A stretch of DNA of 64,000 nucleotides from JAIEPM01 sp964546815 (GTDB lineage: Bacteria; Cyanobacteriota; Vampirovibrionia; Obscuribacterales; Obscuribacteraceae). Below, in pieces: positions 51,693 through 61,003 of the stretch. Each line of letters opens with the position of its first letter. The stretch's first letter is position 1. The stretch lies in contig CAZJLR010000023.1 in assembly GCA_964546815.1 (NCBI GenBank), forward strand, positions 34,348 to 98,347. The letters run 5' to 3'. The notes beneath the pieces are model-generated. The model saw only the letters and a list, made by a program, of their open reading frames with translations, did no database searches and was not told where the DNA came from. The position numbers and the translations under genes were made by a program.

Positions 51693-53217
51693 GCTTCTCG
51701 GGATGACTCGCGAGGCCGTAGCTGCTTAAGGGGATTGTCCAGCGGGGGAGGGAGGCATTGGCGGATAACAGTCCTGAAATATCTCTGGGTGGACGGAGGT
51801 GCTTTAACACCTGGTCGACTGACATGAGTTGCTGCTCGAATGGAATCCCCGTCGTTTTAGCAGGTGGGAAATTACCACCAGTAACTTGATTTAGCTTTGC
51901 ATCAAATAATGCATCAGCCTCATTCCATCGCGCCCAAAGCCCACGTGTACCAGACTTCTGCGCCAACAACATATCGCTTTCGAGACTGTCTCCAATGACC
52001 ATAACTTGATTTGGTCTTAAACCGCGCTGTTTCATTTCCCGCAACAAGAATTCAGGGTTAGGTTTTGCCAAATTTCTTCCAACCGCAGAAAATGTAGGGT
52101 CTGAAAAGAGTCCGTCGCCCAGTCGATCTTGCCCATGGCGAAGCAACTCAGGTGCAAGATTTTTTGGTGCGATGGCATTATCGAGCATCACCGTTTTTGA
52201 TACGTGGTCACCAAGTCCGGTTACCTCAAGGCGTGGAACCGCGCCAACAGCTGGCGAATTGGTATAAATCATCGCAGGCACATTTTCTTTGCTCAATGCA
52301 TCCAATGTTGCATGCGCCCCTTCGTATACTTTCAGGTCAGTCTTCAGCGTGTCTTTGAACACTTTCCAGTACGGTTCGCTAACAGTGTTGCGGAATTGCT
52401 CAAACGACATGCCTTGCGGCTTGCCCACATTTAGCTTCTCCGACAAGGCGAGTTCGACTGTCCACGGATTTACGAAAGACTTCAACTTGCTGAATTGTTC
52501 GTTCATCAAATTTGAAACTACTTCCTCACCCAACCCTGTGCTGCTCGCCAACTGCTTTTTACCGAGCTCAATACTTTGAGCTAACTGCCTGCTTGTTGAT
52601 ACCAGAGTGCCATCGAGATCGAAAACGGCCAACTTTGCCTTTGGAGGAAACATCTGCTCGCGGGCGCGCAAAAGGTTTGACTGTACTTCAGCCATGGTCA
52701 CTTTGCCGGTTGCAAGATCTAATGCTCCAAGATTTTTGCCAAAAGTAGCGTTTGCCAAACTGCGTCCAGCGGCACCGCCAGCCAGAGTCATCGGCAACGA
52801 ATTCATCAGGTTTCTTGTTTCACTAGACAAATTCCCCGCAAATCGCTCTCTAACGGCACTTATGTCCTGGGTTTTGTCCGCCGCCGAGATAGCACCATCA
52901 AGCGTAGACAAAACCACGCCACGACTGGAAGCAGCAATCAGCAGCGCATTCAGGTGTTTCCGCGGTGCCAAAACCGCTATGCCCGCAGCTACTGCAGCTT
53001 CAGACCAATGGTCTTTAACAAATCCCCCAAGCGCATCAATTGGATGGGAACAAAGATTGCTGCCGAAATTGCTCAAATCGAGCAACGACATCTTTAAGCC
53101 TCGACCAATGCCCTCAGCACCACCAGTTCCTAAGACATCAAGTTCGCGCTGCAATATACTCCCAGAGTCGGGAGCCAATAAATTTGAATGGCTAAGTTTC
53201 GGACTAAGGTTTTCCAT
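51688..53217 (-). CDS. HAD-family hydrolase with a 190-residue N-terminal extension
   Basis: With the start at ATG 53217 (MENLSPKLSHSN) it has 509 residues. An upstream frame extends to 53310, and neither start has a good ribosome binding site. The C-terminal half is a HAD phosphatase: motif I is VFDLDGTLVST (Asp200, Asp202), motif II is MIYTNSP, and late motifs are NLAKPNPEF and VMVIGDSLESDMLLAQKSG. It probably acts on a small phosphate ester. The N-terminal region (Ala/Gly/Leu-rich helices, with GIAVLAPRKHL and LPMTLAGGAAGRSL) is not a standard HAD cap and may be membrane-associated. The stop codon lies in a dispersed repeat. Confidence 0.82.
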   Translation of the reverse strand: MENLSPKLSHSNLLAPDSGSILQRELDVLGTGGAEGIGRGLKMSLLDLSNFGSNLCSHPIDALGGFVKDHWSEAAVAAGIAVLAPRKHLNALLIAASSRGVVLSTLDGAISAADKTQDISAVRERFAGNLSSETRNLMNSLPMTLAGGAAGRSLANATFGKNLGALDLATGKVTMAEVQSNLLRAREQMFPPKAKLAVFDLDGTLVSTSRQLAQSIELGKKQLASSTGLGEEVVSNLMNEQFSKLKSFVNPWTVELALSEKLNVGKPQGMSFEQFRNTVSEPYWKVFKDTLKTDLKVYEGAHATLDALSKENVPAMIYTNSPAVGAVPRLEVTGLGDHVSKTVMLDNAIAPKNLAPELLRHGQDRLGDGLFSDPTFSAVGRNLAKPNPEFLLREMKQRGLRPNQVMVIGDSLESDMLLAQKSGTRGLWARWNEADALFDAKLNQVTGGNFPPAKTTGIPFEQQLMSVDQVLKHLRPPRDISGLLSANASLPRWTIPLSSYGLASHPEKP

Positions 53218-53456
53218 AGTCGAATTATTTCCAAAGCCAGCCCTCGACATCATTATCAGTGAGGCCCAGTTTTTGGGCACTGGTGGAAACACCATCCTAG
53301 CCGCGCGCACAGCCTGGCGGATCTTTTAAGGTCTACGGCAACCGAATAACACATCAAACCCTGAAACGCAGGCAATGCAATGCTTACGAGCCGCAAGACA
53401 GGTGCAAGCCAGACACCCGCGCAAACAAGCAACAACAATACTTAGAGAACAAATAC

Positions 53457-55286
53457 CTAATTCTTAGCTTCCGATGACGTTGAAAGGTGTCTTAGCACCA
53501 AAATCTCCTTGTTGCCGGCAAGAGCACTCCAATAAGTCTCTTTGCTAACTTGCTCATATTCCGGCACGGGCGAGAAGCTAACTATGTAGTCTTCCCCTGC
53601 AACAGACCACCATCTCCATTGGTCACGCGGTGCTTGCCCGCGGTGGGTCAACTCATACCATGTGTCGTGCAAAATCAAATTCTTAAACAACATCGGGTCG
53701 CGTGCGTAGTTATATTCCGCACCGCCATCGATTTGTTTGAAATTAACGCCCTGCGCCTCGAGTTTTTCAAGCGCAGTCCACCGAGCACGATTCCAAGCCA
53801 TCATGTCCTGGGTTGCTGCAATTGAATAAGAGGCAATAACCAGAAATGTCGGCACAGCCAAATACAGCAAAAGCTTCACCTTATGCCAGCGCCAGGCTAG
53901 AGCTAAGCATAATGACGCACCAAGATAGGGAAACAAATAATATCGATCTATATCGGAAAATGTTGATTGCAATGATGTGAATGCAAACTGAAACAGAAAA
54001 ATAAGCACTACGGCAACAGAGCAAATCGCGCTGCCAAAACGACGTTTGGGCGTGGCTTTGGCCCTGCATACAGCCCAGAGATTACGAACGGTTTTAGCAA
54101 TGGTATCAAGAAGAAACACACCTATCACAAAACCGGCGAATCCACTTACCCAAGTAAGAATCTGCCGCCATTTGTTTGCCAGTGCCACATGATTAATACC
54201 AAGAATAGTATGCGCTCCTAATTCTGGTAGGCGCAAAAGATTTTGATTGAATGGCATCCAGCGACTTTCGCCGATGATAAATTTGCAAAGCGAAAATACA
54301 ATTACTGATGCTGAAAGCACAGGAAAAGTAGGATTGATATTTCCTTTGTTGCGAAAGAAGCGCCCCAGAGCAGGCAGCATGCTCGTCAAAATCGGCAGCG
54401 CAAAGAGCCCCAAATAACAAAGCAGCTCGCCCGCAATCTGCAACAACGGTGCGATCAATCTACCAGGGTTGTGGCACATAATCGAAATCTGTTTTGCCAC
54501 CATTCCTTTGTACCAGACATACAAAGAAGTAAAATCATTGGTAGACAACATCCATTTGTCGGCAATATAACCGCATGCAAGTGGAGCTATTACAAGCCCG
54601 ACAGCAAGCGACCACGAATGCTTTTTTCTAATCCAATAACAAAGCAAAATGGCGGCATTAACAAGCGCCAAAAATCCGAGATTTTGCCTCACGCAAGTGG
54701 CGGCTAGCAAACACAGGCTGGAAAAAACAAAGGACTTTTCGCTTTGGTTTTTCAAAGCATGCAAAAGAAAATATGTGTACGCCAGCGTCAGCGCAACAGC
54801 CGGAGTGTCGGTCATAAATGAAAACGCGAGACTCATCATCAGAGGATTTGCTGCGAAGCACAAAGTGATCAACAGCGATGGTGCCTGCGGCAAGCGGAGC
54901 TGTCGGCAGCATCCGTACATTGCATAAGACCCAAGTACTGCCCAGAAAAATCCAACCGCACGCAACACTACGTAATTGAATCCAAAAATTTTGCATGCAG
55001 CCGCGGCGGTAATCAAATGAAAGACACATGCAGGGGCACATGCCAGCAGACGGATCTGCCCTGTGGCAAGAAGATGTTGAACAGATTCGGCATAAATCCA
55101 ATCATCATTTAGCGGAAAGTTTCCTTGCACACCAATGAACGCCAAACAAAGCAGCCAAAACATCGCAATCGAAATCAGCGGATATTTTCGCCACAAACTA
55201 GAAGACTTGCGCGATGCCGCTATTCGTTGATTCTCATTTTTCCCAAGTGTCGATTGCATTAGCTTGAGACAAGACCCGCATTTCAA
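53457..55286 (-). CDS. GT-C-type (ArnT/PMT-like) membrane glycosyltransferase
   Basis: This 609-residue protein has about 11-12 membrane helices. The first outside loop carries FPLNDDWIYAESV (Asp61, Asp62), the catalytic acid position of GT-C enzymes, and FMTDTPAVALTLAYTYFLL recalls the ArnT/PMT second conserved block. A short soluble tail (about 500-609) lies outside. Unlike its large relatives here it lacks the 350-400-residue exported domain. It probably transfers a sugar from a polyprenyl-phosphate donor. The start is TTG 55286 (AGAGGG just upstream) or ATG 55259. The MITE-like element lies just upstream of the start. Confidence 0.8.
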   Translation of the reverse strand: MKCGSCLKLMQSTLGKNENQRIAASRKSSSLWRKYPLISIAMFWLLCLAFIGVQGNFPLNDDWIYAESVQHLLATGQIRLLACAPACVFHLITAAAACKIFGFNYVVLRAVGFFWAVLGSYAMYGCCRQLRLPQAPSLLITLCFAANPLMMSLAFSFMTDTPAVALTLAYTYFLLHALKNQSEKSFVFSSLCLLAATCVRQNLGFLALVNAAILLCYWIRKKHSWSLAVGLVIAPLACGYIADKWMLSTNDFTSLYVWYKGMVAKQISIMCHNPGRLIAPLLQIAGELLCYLGLFALPILTSMLPALGRFFRNKGNINPTFPVLSASVIVFSLCKFIIGESRWMPFNQNLLRLPELGAHTILGINHVALANKWRQILTWVSGFAGFVIGVFLLDTIAKTVRNLWAVCRAKATPKRRFGSAICSVAVVLIFLFQFAFTSLQSTFSDIDRYYLFPYLGASLCLALAWRWHKVKLLLYLAVPTFLVIASYSIAATQDMMAWNRARWTALEKLEAQGVNFKQIDGGAEYNYARDPMLFKNLILHDTWYELTHRGQAPRDQWRWWSVAGEDYIVSFSPVPEYEQVSKETYWSALAGNKEILVLRHLSTSSEAKN

Positions 55287-55348
55287 GAGCCCTCTAAAGC
55301 TACCACAGTGCCCTATTCAATCTATTATCAAAATTTATTCTTACGGAC

Positions 55349-55574
55349 TGTAGGGGCGACGCCATGGATACTGCTGGCGAACCTAATGGATAGCGAAGGA
55401 AGTTCGAAGATATGGGCTAAGAGCGTCTCACCTGGGGGCGCAGGCATCCTTGCCTGCTTCTTCGCCAATAGCTTTCCGAAGCAGGCTGGAAGCCTGCGCC
55501 CCCAGGGCTAACGCACTTCAAGCTGGATCTATCCACTCGAGTTCGCAAGCAGTATCCATGTCGTCGCCCCTACA
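55349..55574. mobile_element. 226-bp nested inverted-repeat element (MITE-like)
   Basis: The left end (55349-55393) and right end (55529-55574) are inverted copies about 45 bases long, starting TGTAGGGGCGACG and continuing CATGGATACTGC, GCGAAC and TGGATA. Inside lies a second inverted repeat (55431-55460 and 55478-55506), arms about 30 bases with CCTGGGGGCGCAGGC and GCCTGCTTC. It holds no open frame of note and no transposase. The left end is repeated at 63950-63994, with 36 bases identical. It lies between the GT-C gene and the GT2 gene. I infer that it was mobilised by a transposase elsewhere. No target-site duplication could be confirmed. Confidence 0.65.
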
Positions 55575-55580
55575 AGATCA

Positions 55581-55680
55581 GGTCGTGCCGGCGCGGGGAC
55601 AAAATAGTCGTCGCGGCGCGGGGACCAAAGGGTCGTAGCGGCGCGGGGACCAAATTCTCGTAGCGGCGTTGAGATCAAGT
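55581..55680. repeat. four tandem 25-bp repeats
   Basis: Four head-to-tail units begin at 55581, 55606, 55631 and 55656. The middle two have the core GTCG(T/C)(A/C)GCGGCGCGGGGACC, and the last is diverged. The array starts 7 bases after the MITE-like element and ends inside the 3' end of the GT2 gene, whose stop codon (TCA on the + strand at 55675) lies in the fourth unit. Confidence 0.75.
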
Positions 55681-56556
55681 GGGCAGGGCTTCGCCGCGGA
55701 TCATTGAGCGGATTTTGTAACTTACGATGCGCACATAAGCAAGAGCCATGAGACCTGCGTAAACAAACCAATGCAAGTACCAGCGACCTTTGGCGTAATG
55801 TTTGCTCCAAAATCGATATAGTCCTTTATGCGATGACACAATCATTCGCACTTTGACCTGCTTAATAGATTGCCCGAAATGATGAACAACTTTAGCTGAA
55901 GGATCAAACCAAATCTGCCACCCGGCTTCCTTCACGCGATAGCACCAATCGACTTCTTCGAAGAGCATAAAATAGCCTTCATCAAGGGTGCCGACTTCTT
56001 CTAAAATGCTCCGTCGCATTAGAAGGCAAGCACCTTCCGGCTGATCAACCTCGCGCAAGGTATCGTGTTCGAAATCGAGCATTTTGTAACTGCCGAATGT
56101 TTTGTTGTTGGGAAACATCTTGCTGAGCCCAAGAAGCTCATAAACCATTCCCAAAAACGTAGGAAATTCCCGGCATGAGCGCTGTATGCTGCCGTCCGAA
56201 TTGATAAGCTGTGGCGCCACCACAGCGGCTTTTGGATGCTCTTCCAGAAATTTGATTAGCGTCGGAATTGCCCCCGGAATCACTTCTGTATCGGGGTTGA
56301 GTAACAAAACGTATTCGCCGGTTGCCAGCTTAATCGCCTGATTATTAGCTTTTGCAAAGCCAAGATTGCTGTCATTTGCAATGAGCTTGACCCAGGGGTG
56401 CTCACGGCGCACCATCTCCACCGAGTCATCAGCCGAGGCATTATCGATTACGAAAACTTCAGCGTCGATGCCTTCGATATCTCGCTTCAGCGTCTGCAAG
56501 CTAACATCGAGCAGCTTCGACACATTCCAACTTACAGTGATGACAGAAAGGCGCAC
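55675..56556 (-). CDS. GT2-family glycosyltransferase (rhamnosyltransferase-like)
   Basis: This is a 293-residue enzyme. The GT-A fold motifs are visible: VITVSWN at the start, VIDNASADDSVEMV, NLGFAKANNQAI, and the metal motif in LLNPDTEV. MLFEEVDWCYRVKEAGW is the acceptor-side block typical of WbbL-like rhamnosyltransferases. A C-terminal hydrophobic segment (about 262-280) may attach it to the membrane. GTG 56556 has GGGGA 7 bases upstream. It is divergent from the sugar transferase and rhamnose genes, so it may use the dTDP-rhamnose made there. That is inference from position and family. Confidence 0.9.
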   Translation of the reverse strand: MRLSVITVSWNVSKLLDVSLQTLKRDIEGIDAEVFVIDNASADDSVEMVRREHPWVKLIANDSNLGFAKANNQAIKLATGEYVLLLNPDTEVIPGAIPTLIKFLEEHPKAAVVAPQLINSDGSIQRSCREFPTFLGMVYELLGLSKMFPNNKTFGSYKMLDFEHDTLREVDQPEGACLLMRRSILEEVGTLDEGYFMLFEEVDWCYRVKEAGWQIWFDPSAKVVHHFGQSIKQVKVRMIVSSHKGLYRFWSKHYAKGRWYLHWFVYAGLMALAYVRIVSYKIRSMIRGEALPT

Positions 56557-56716
56557 AACGTTTCCCCGATGACCAATAAATGATATTCGCGCATGGCGAG
56601 CATTTCATTAACAAAAGCAAGCCGAAATAGGCTAAATGAAAGGAAAATGGATCTGTGATATTCTCGCGCCTGTCAAGGAGACCCTCCTGGCACTAAATAA
56701 GCATTAAGATCCAAAC

Positions 56717-57358
56717 ATGCCAGATCAATTGCAAGATACACCCAAAATCGAAGAACAAACAGAGCAGAACGCCTCGCCGTCACTGCTTTTTCAGCTTCAG
56801 CTCAAGCGCGTAACCGACTTGCTGATATCGCTCTTTACTCTCATGGTTTTTGGCCCCTGGATGCTCATAATTGCACTCGCGATTAAGCTTGACTCATCTG
56901 GACCGGTCATTTTTCAACAGCGACGTGTAGGCACTAATGGTCGCTTTTTCAACATATATAAGTTCCGCACGATGCGCACAGGAACCCCAGATCTGCCTAC
57001 AGATCAGATGTTGAAGATGCCCAGCCCCATAACCGCGGTCGGCAAAATTTTGAGACAAACAAGCCTTGATGAACTGCCTCAAATATTCAACGTTATTAAG
57101 AATGACATGTCCATCGTGGGGCCAAGACCCGCCTTGTATAATCAGACCCAGCTTACTGAAATGCGTCAATCTGCTGGAGTCCTGCGCTTTCCGCCAGGAA
57201 TTACAGGCTGGGCTCAAGTAAATGGACGCGATGAATTACCGGACGACGTAAAAGTCAAAATGGACAAATGGTACTGCGATAACTGGAATTACTTTCTCGA
57301 TTGGAAGATCATTTACATGACCGTCCAAACTGTAATCAGTCGCCGCGGCGCAAAATAG
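56717..57358 (+). CDS. bacterial sugar transferase (polyprenyl-phosphate glycosylphosphotransferase)
   Basis: This 213-residue, short-form enzyme has one membrane segment (about 36-58), then the conserved catalytic block: GPVIFQQRRVG, FNIYKFRTM, LRQTSLDELPQIFNV, MSIVGPRPALY, and GITGWAQVNGRDEL. It moves a sugar-1-phosphate from a nucleotide sugar to undecaprenyl phosphate, the first step in building an exported glycan. It lacks the four-helix N-terminus of WbaP. It is the first gene of a six-gene run on the + strand, and 22 bases separate it from rmlA. Confidence 0.95.
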   Translation: MPDQLQDTPKIEEQTEQNASPSLLFQLQLKRVTDLLISLFTLMVFGPWMLIIALAIKLDSSGPVIFQQRRVGTNGRFFNIYKFRTMRTGTPDLPTDQMLKMPSPITAVGKILRQTSLDELPQIFNVIKNDMSIVGPRPALYNQTQLTEMRQSAGVLRFPPGITGWAQVNGRDELPDDVKVKMDKWYCDNWNYFLDWKIIYMTVQTVISRRGAK

Positions 57359-57380
57359 GTCTAACAGGCAGGGGAGACAA

Positions 57381-58454
57381 ATGAAGGGACTAATTCTCAG
57401 TGGCGGTAAGGGTACAAGAATGCGCCCGATCACGCACACTGCCGCTAAACAGTTGTTGCCGGTAGCGAACAAACCAATTTTGTTCTACGCCGTTGAAGCG
57501 ATTAAAGATGCAGGCGTAAACGAAATCGGCATAATCATCAGCCCTGAAACAGGACCCGATGTGAAAGAAGCACTCGGCGACGGTTCGCGCTGGGGCATTC
57601 GCATCGAGTACATTGTGCAAGATGAGCCGAAGGGACTCGCTCACGCAGTGAAAACCGCGCAGCCGTTTCTCGGCGATGAAGCCTTCGTCATGTACCTCGG
57701 CGACAACCTCATCAAAGATGGTGTGAAGCCTCTGGTAGATCGATTCAACAGCGGCAAAGCAGATTCGCTAATTTTGTTGAAAGAAGTAGCAAACCCAAGT
57801 TCATTCGGTGTCGCCGAACTCAATGCAAGTGGTGGCATCGTTTGTCTCGAAGAAAAGCCGGCGCAACCAAAATCAAATTTGGCACTTGTTGGAATTTATT
57901 TGTTCAACAAAAACATTCATTTGGCAATTGACCAAATCAAGCCAAGTCGCCGCGGTGAGCTCGAAATCACCGATGCTATTCAAAAACTAATTCACATGAA
58001 GTACGACGTATCAAGCCACATTTTGACTAGCTGGTGGCTAGACACCGGAAAGAAAGACGACATGCTTGAAGCCAATCGTGTTGTCCTTGACGAAATGGAA
58101 GATTTCGACATGCAAGGCGATCTCGATGATAAGAGCCTTGTCTCTGGTCGCGTTCATATCGGCAAAGGTTCCAAACTGAAAAATTGCACAGTTCGCGGAC
58201 CAGCCGTCATCGGCGACAACTGCCTATTGGAAAATACATATATAGGTCCGTTCACCTCAATCGGTGATGGAGCGCAGGTAAGCAATGTCGAAATCGAACA
58301 CAGCATCCTCCGCGAAAACTGCCGTATCAAAGATTTTGATGGTCGCATAGTCGACAGCTTGATTGGTGTCAATGTTGAATTGGCACGCAGTCACGCAAAA
58401 CCAGTCGCCTACAAATTTATGTTAGGCGATGACAGTAAAGTAGATGTGGTTTAA
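57381..58454 (+). CDS. rfbA: glucose-1-phosphate thymidylyltransferase, long form
   Basis: This enzyme makes dTDP-glucose from dTTP and glucose-1-phosphate, the first step of dTDP-rhamnose synthesis. The signature GGKGTRMRPITHTAAKQLLP lies at 8-27 and the metal Asp108 in YLGDN. At 357 residues it is longer than enteric RmlA (about 290). The extra C-terminus (about 245-340) is a left-handed beta-helix with hexapeptides (CTVRGPAVIGDNC, NTYIGPFTSIGDG), as in the long form found in archaea and actinobacteria. The ribosome binding site GGGGAG lies 4 bases upstream. Feedback control by dTDP-rhamnose is known in the short family and not assured here. Confidence 0.92.
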   Translation: MKGLILSGGKGTRMRPITHTAAKQLLPVANKPILFYAVEAIKDAGVNEIGIIISPETGPDVKEALGDGSRWGIRIEYIVQDEPKGLAHAVKTAQPFLGDEAFVMYLGDNLIKDGVKPLVDRFNSGKADSLILLKEVANPSSFGVAELNASGGIVCLEEKPAQPKSNLALVGIYLFNKNIHLAIDQIKPSRRGELEITDAIQKLIHMKYDVSSHILTSWWLDTGKKDDMLEANRVVLDEMEDFDMQGDLDDKSLVSGRVHIGKGSKLKNCTVRGPAVIGDNCLLENTYIGPFTSIGDGAQVSNVEIEHSILRENCRIKDFDGRIVDSLIGVNVELARSHAKPVAYKFMLGDDSKVDVV

Positions 58455-58466
58455 GGGAGATAAGAA

Positions 58467-59519
58467 ATGCAAGTTCTCATAACAGGCGGCTTGGGCTTCA
58501 TCGGAAGCAACTTGATCAAATACATTCTCAAGCACAGTCCTGAAACCAAAATCGTAAATCTCGATGCGGTTACATATGCTGGTCACCCAGAAAACCTCAC
58601 CGACATTGAAAACGACCCGCGATACAAATTTATCAAAGGTCGCATTGAAGACAAGGAACTGGTCGACTCAATTGTTTCTGGACAAAAGTTTGGCAAAATT
58701 GACGGCATCATCAACGTAGCTGCTGAAACACACGTAGACCGCTCAATTGCAGACCCTTCAGTGTTCGTTCACAGCAACGTACTCGGCACACAAACATTGC
58801 TCGAATCAGCATTTGTTCATGGCAAGCAAGGCGACAAGTGGACAATTCGCTATGTGCAAGTTTCAACCGATGAAGTATACGGCTCACTCGGACCAACAGG
58901 ATATTTCACAGAAGAAACTCCATTGGCACCAAGCAGCCCATACTCAGCCAGCAAAACCGGCGCAGACCTCCTTTGCCGCGCTTACTTCCACACATACGGC
59001 ATGCCTGTTATGACCACACGTTGCTCAAACAACTACGGACCATACCAGCACCCAGAAAAATTGATACCACTATTCATTATGAATATTCTTGCAAACAAGC
59101 AAGTACCTGTTTATGGTGATGGACTGAATGTACGTGACTGGTTGCACGTAGAAGACCACTGCCAGGCTATTTGGCTCGCATTTGAAAAAGGCGTACCTGG
59201 CGAAGTTTATAACGTCGGTGGAAACAACGAGCGCACAAACATCGTTATCACCAAACTCATTCTCAAAGAATTGGGCAAAGGCGAAGAACTCATCAAATAC
59301 GTTGAAGACCGCCTCGGTCACGATCGCCGCTATGCCATCGACAGCAGCAAAATTCAAAAAGAACTTGGCTGGAAACCGGCTCACACATTTGAATCCGGTA
59401 TTCACCAAACAATCAAATGGTACCTGGACAACCCACAATGGTTGGAAGCCGTCACATCGCACTCGCACGGACATGATGCTGGGAAGAAAGACCTTGCAGC
59501 AAGCACAAAAAAGGCATAA
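58467..59519 (+). CDS. rfbB: dTDP-glucose 4,6-dehydratase
   Basis: This is the second step of the dTDP-rhamnose pathway. It is a 350-residue extended short-chain dehydrogenase: the NAD motif GGLGFIGSN starts at residue 7, the catalytic Thr134-Asp135-Glu136 is in VSTDEVYG, and Tyr159 with Lys163 is in PYSASK. NNYGPYQHPEKLIPLFI and the VRDWLHVEDH block are typical of RmlB. The last 20 residues are a His/Lys-rich tail without a known role. The ribosome binding site GGGAG lies 7 bases upstream, 12 bases after rmlA. Confidence 0.97.
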   Translation: MQVLITGGLGFIGSNLIKYILKHSPETKIVNLDAVTYAGHPENLTDIENDPRYKFIKGRIEDKELVDSIVSGQKFGKIDGIINVAAETHVDRSIADPSVFVHSNVLGTQTLLESAFVHGKQGDKWTIRYVQVSTDEVYGSLGPTGYFTEETPLAPSSPYSASKTGADLLCRAYFHTYGMPVMTTRCSNNYGPYQHPEKLIPLFIMNILANKQVPVYGDGLNVRDWLHVEDHCQAIWLAFEKGVPGEVYNVGGNNERTNIVITKLILKELGKGEELIKYVEDRLGHDRRYAIDSSKIQKELGWKPAHTFESGIHQTIKWYLDNPQWLEAVTSHSHGHDAGKKDLAASTKKA

Positions 59520-59540
59520 ATTAAAATCAGGAGTTGAGCG

Positions 59541-60392
59541 ATGAAGATATTGATCACCGGCGCCGGTGGCATGTTAGGAAAAGCACTAGATTCCTGCATG
59601 CAAGCGCGCGAGCATAACGTCGTGGGTCTTCCCAAGGAAGCCCTTGACGTTACAAACTACCATCAAGTGATGGATATTTTGAGCACCGAAAAACCAGAAT
59701 TGGTTATTCACGCTGCTGCATATACAAAGGTAGATCAAGCAGAATCAGAACCCGACTTAGCCTATTTGATCAACGGCTACGGCACGGAAAACCTTGCCGT
59801 AGCCTGCAATCGCCTAGATGTGCCAATGGTGTACATCAGCAGCGATTATGTTTTTGATGGCGAACAAACTCGACCCTATCACCCGTGGGACCCTACCGGT
59901 CCACTTTCAATCTACGGCAAGACTAAACTCGCTGGAGAGCGCATTGTGCGCAGCCACCTGAACAAGTTCTACATCGTGCGCACAAGCTGGCTCTATGGTC
60001 CGCATGGTCGCAACTTTGTCGACACAATCTATCAAATGGCACTGGACGGAAAACCACTTCGCGTTGTGTCCGACCAATTCGGTTCACCCACTTGCACACT
60101 AACTCTTTCAGAAACAATCGCAGACCTCATCGCCACAAAACGTTGGGGCGTTTACCACGCCACTGACGGCGGTGTCACAAACTGGCATGAATTTGCCCAG
60201 CAGATTGTTCTCGACATGAAACTGCAAGTAACACCAATTGCGACTAAGGACATGCCCAGACCGGCAACCCGTCCAAAATATTCAGTTCTTGATAAAACAA
60301 CGCTCATCCACACCATCGGCCGTGAGCTCGTACCGTGGAAAGAAGCATTGGCAATGTATCTTTCCATGAAAAAAGAGAAGCAAGCAGTTTAA
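59541..60392 (+). CDS. rfbD: dTDP-4-dehydrorhamnose reductase
   Basis: This is the last pathway step: it reduces dTDP-4-keto-rhamnose to dTDP-L-rhamnose with NAD(P)H. It has 283 residues with the motif ITGAGGMLGKAL at the start, SDYVFDG (101-107), and catalytic Tyr125/Lys129 in YGKTKLAGE. RTSWLYGPHGRNFVDTI and DQFGSPT match RmlD. The ribosome binding site AGGAG lies 7 bases before ATG 59541. It precedes rmlC, so the gene order is not the metabolic order. Confidence 0.96.
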   Translation: MKILITGAGGMLGKALDSCMQAREHNVVGLPKEALDVTNYHQVMDILSTEKPELVIHAAAYTKVDQAESEPDLAYLINGYGTENLAVACNRLDVPMVYISSDYVFDGEQTRPYHPWDPTGPLSIYGKTKLAGERIVRSHLNKFYIVRTSWLYGPHGRNFVDTIYQMALDGKPLRVVSDQFGSPTCTLTLSETIADLIATKRWGVYHATDGGVTNWHEFAQQIVLDMKLQVTPIATKDMPRPATRPKYSVLDKTTLIHTIGRELVPWKEALAMYLSMKKEKQAV

Positions 60393-60444
60393 CTTAGCCC
60401 TCGCCAAGTAGACTCAAAAGCTGTGCGCTGCTATCCTATTGGGT

Positions 60445-60999
60445 ATGCTAAAACCATTAAAACGCGACTCAATCGGTCAAGAATTCCGTGCTGACATTTC
60501 AGTACAAGATTACTGCAAGAAAGCAGTAATCGACGGCGTGCAGCTTATCGCTTTGCCCAGCTTCATTGATGACGGCGGGGCGCTGGCTGAAATTGTTAGG
60601 TTTGACGAAAACGGAAATTTAGCAGCTCTGCCCGAATTCAAAGTGCGGCAGACAACCTGGTCGCAAATGTTGCCAGGCACAATAAAAGCCTTCCACCTGC
60701 ATTTTAACCAGGAAGATGTCTGGTTTATCATGCCTTATGACCGCCTTCTAATCGGACTGTTCGATGCCAGAGAGGGTTCGCCCACATACAAACAGACCAT
60801 GCGATTTGTTATGGGCGCAGGCAAAGCTCAAATTCTCTACATTCCACGAGGCGTGGCACATGGCTTGGCTAATGTTTGGAGCCAACCAGCCAACATGATT
60901 TATTTCGTCAATCAACAATTTGACGCGGCAGAGCCTGATGAACAACGCCTGCCCTGGGATACCCTCGGTGAGGATTTCTGGGAAATCAAAAAGGGCTAG
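60445..60999 (+). CDS. rfbC: divergent dTDP-4-dehydrorhamnose 3,5-epimerase (RmlC-like cupin)
   Basis: This is the third pathway step (3,5-epimerisation), inferred from family and position. It has 184 residues from ATG 60445; the frame extends two codons further to a TTG. The cupin core is visible: TIKAFHLHFNQEDVWFI (His in the catalytic region), LIGLFDAREGSPT, and YIPRGVAHGLANV. The usual RGxHxQ block is replaced by KAFHLHFNQ, so it is a diverged branch. No clear ribosome binding site is seen. It is followed 4 bases later by the large GT-C gene, so the two are coupled. Confidence 0.82.
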   Translation: MLKPLKRDSIGQEFRADISVQDYCKKAVIDGVQLIALPSFIDDGGALAEIVRFDENGNLAALPEFKVRQTTWSQMLPGTIKAFHLHFNQEDVWFIMPYDRLLIGLFDAREGSPTYKQTMRFVMGAGKAQILYIPRGVAHGLANVWSQPANMIYFVNQQFDAAEPDEQRLPWDTLGEDFWEIKKG

Positions 61000-61003
61000 C
61001 CTG

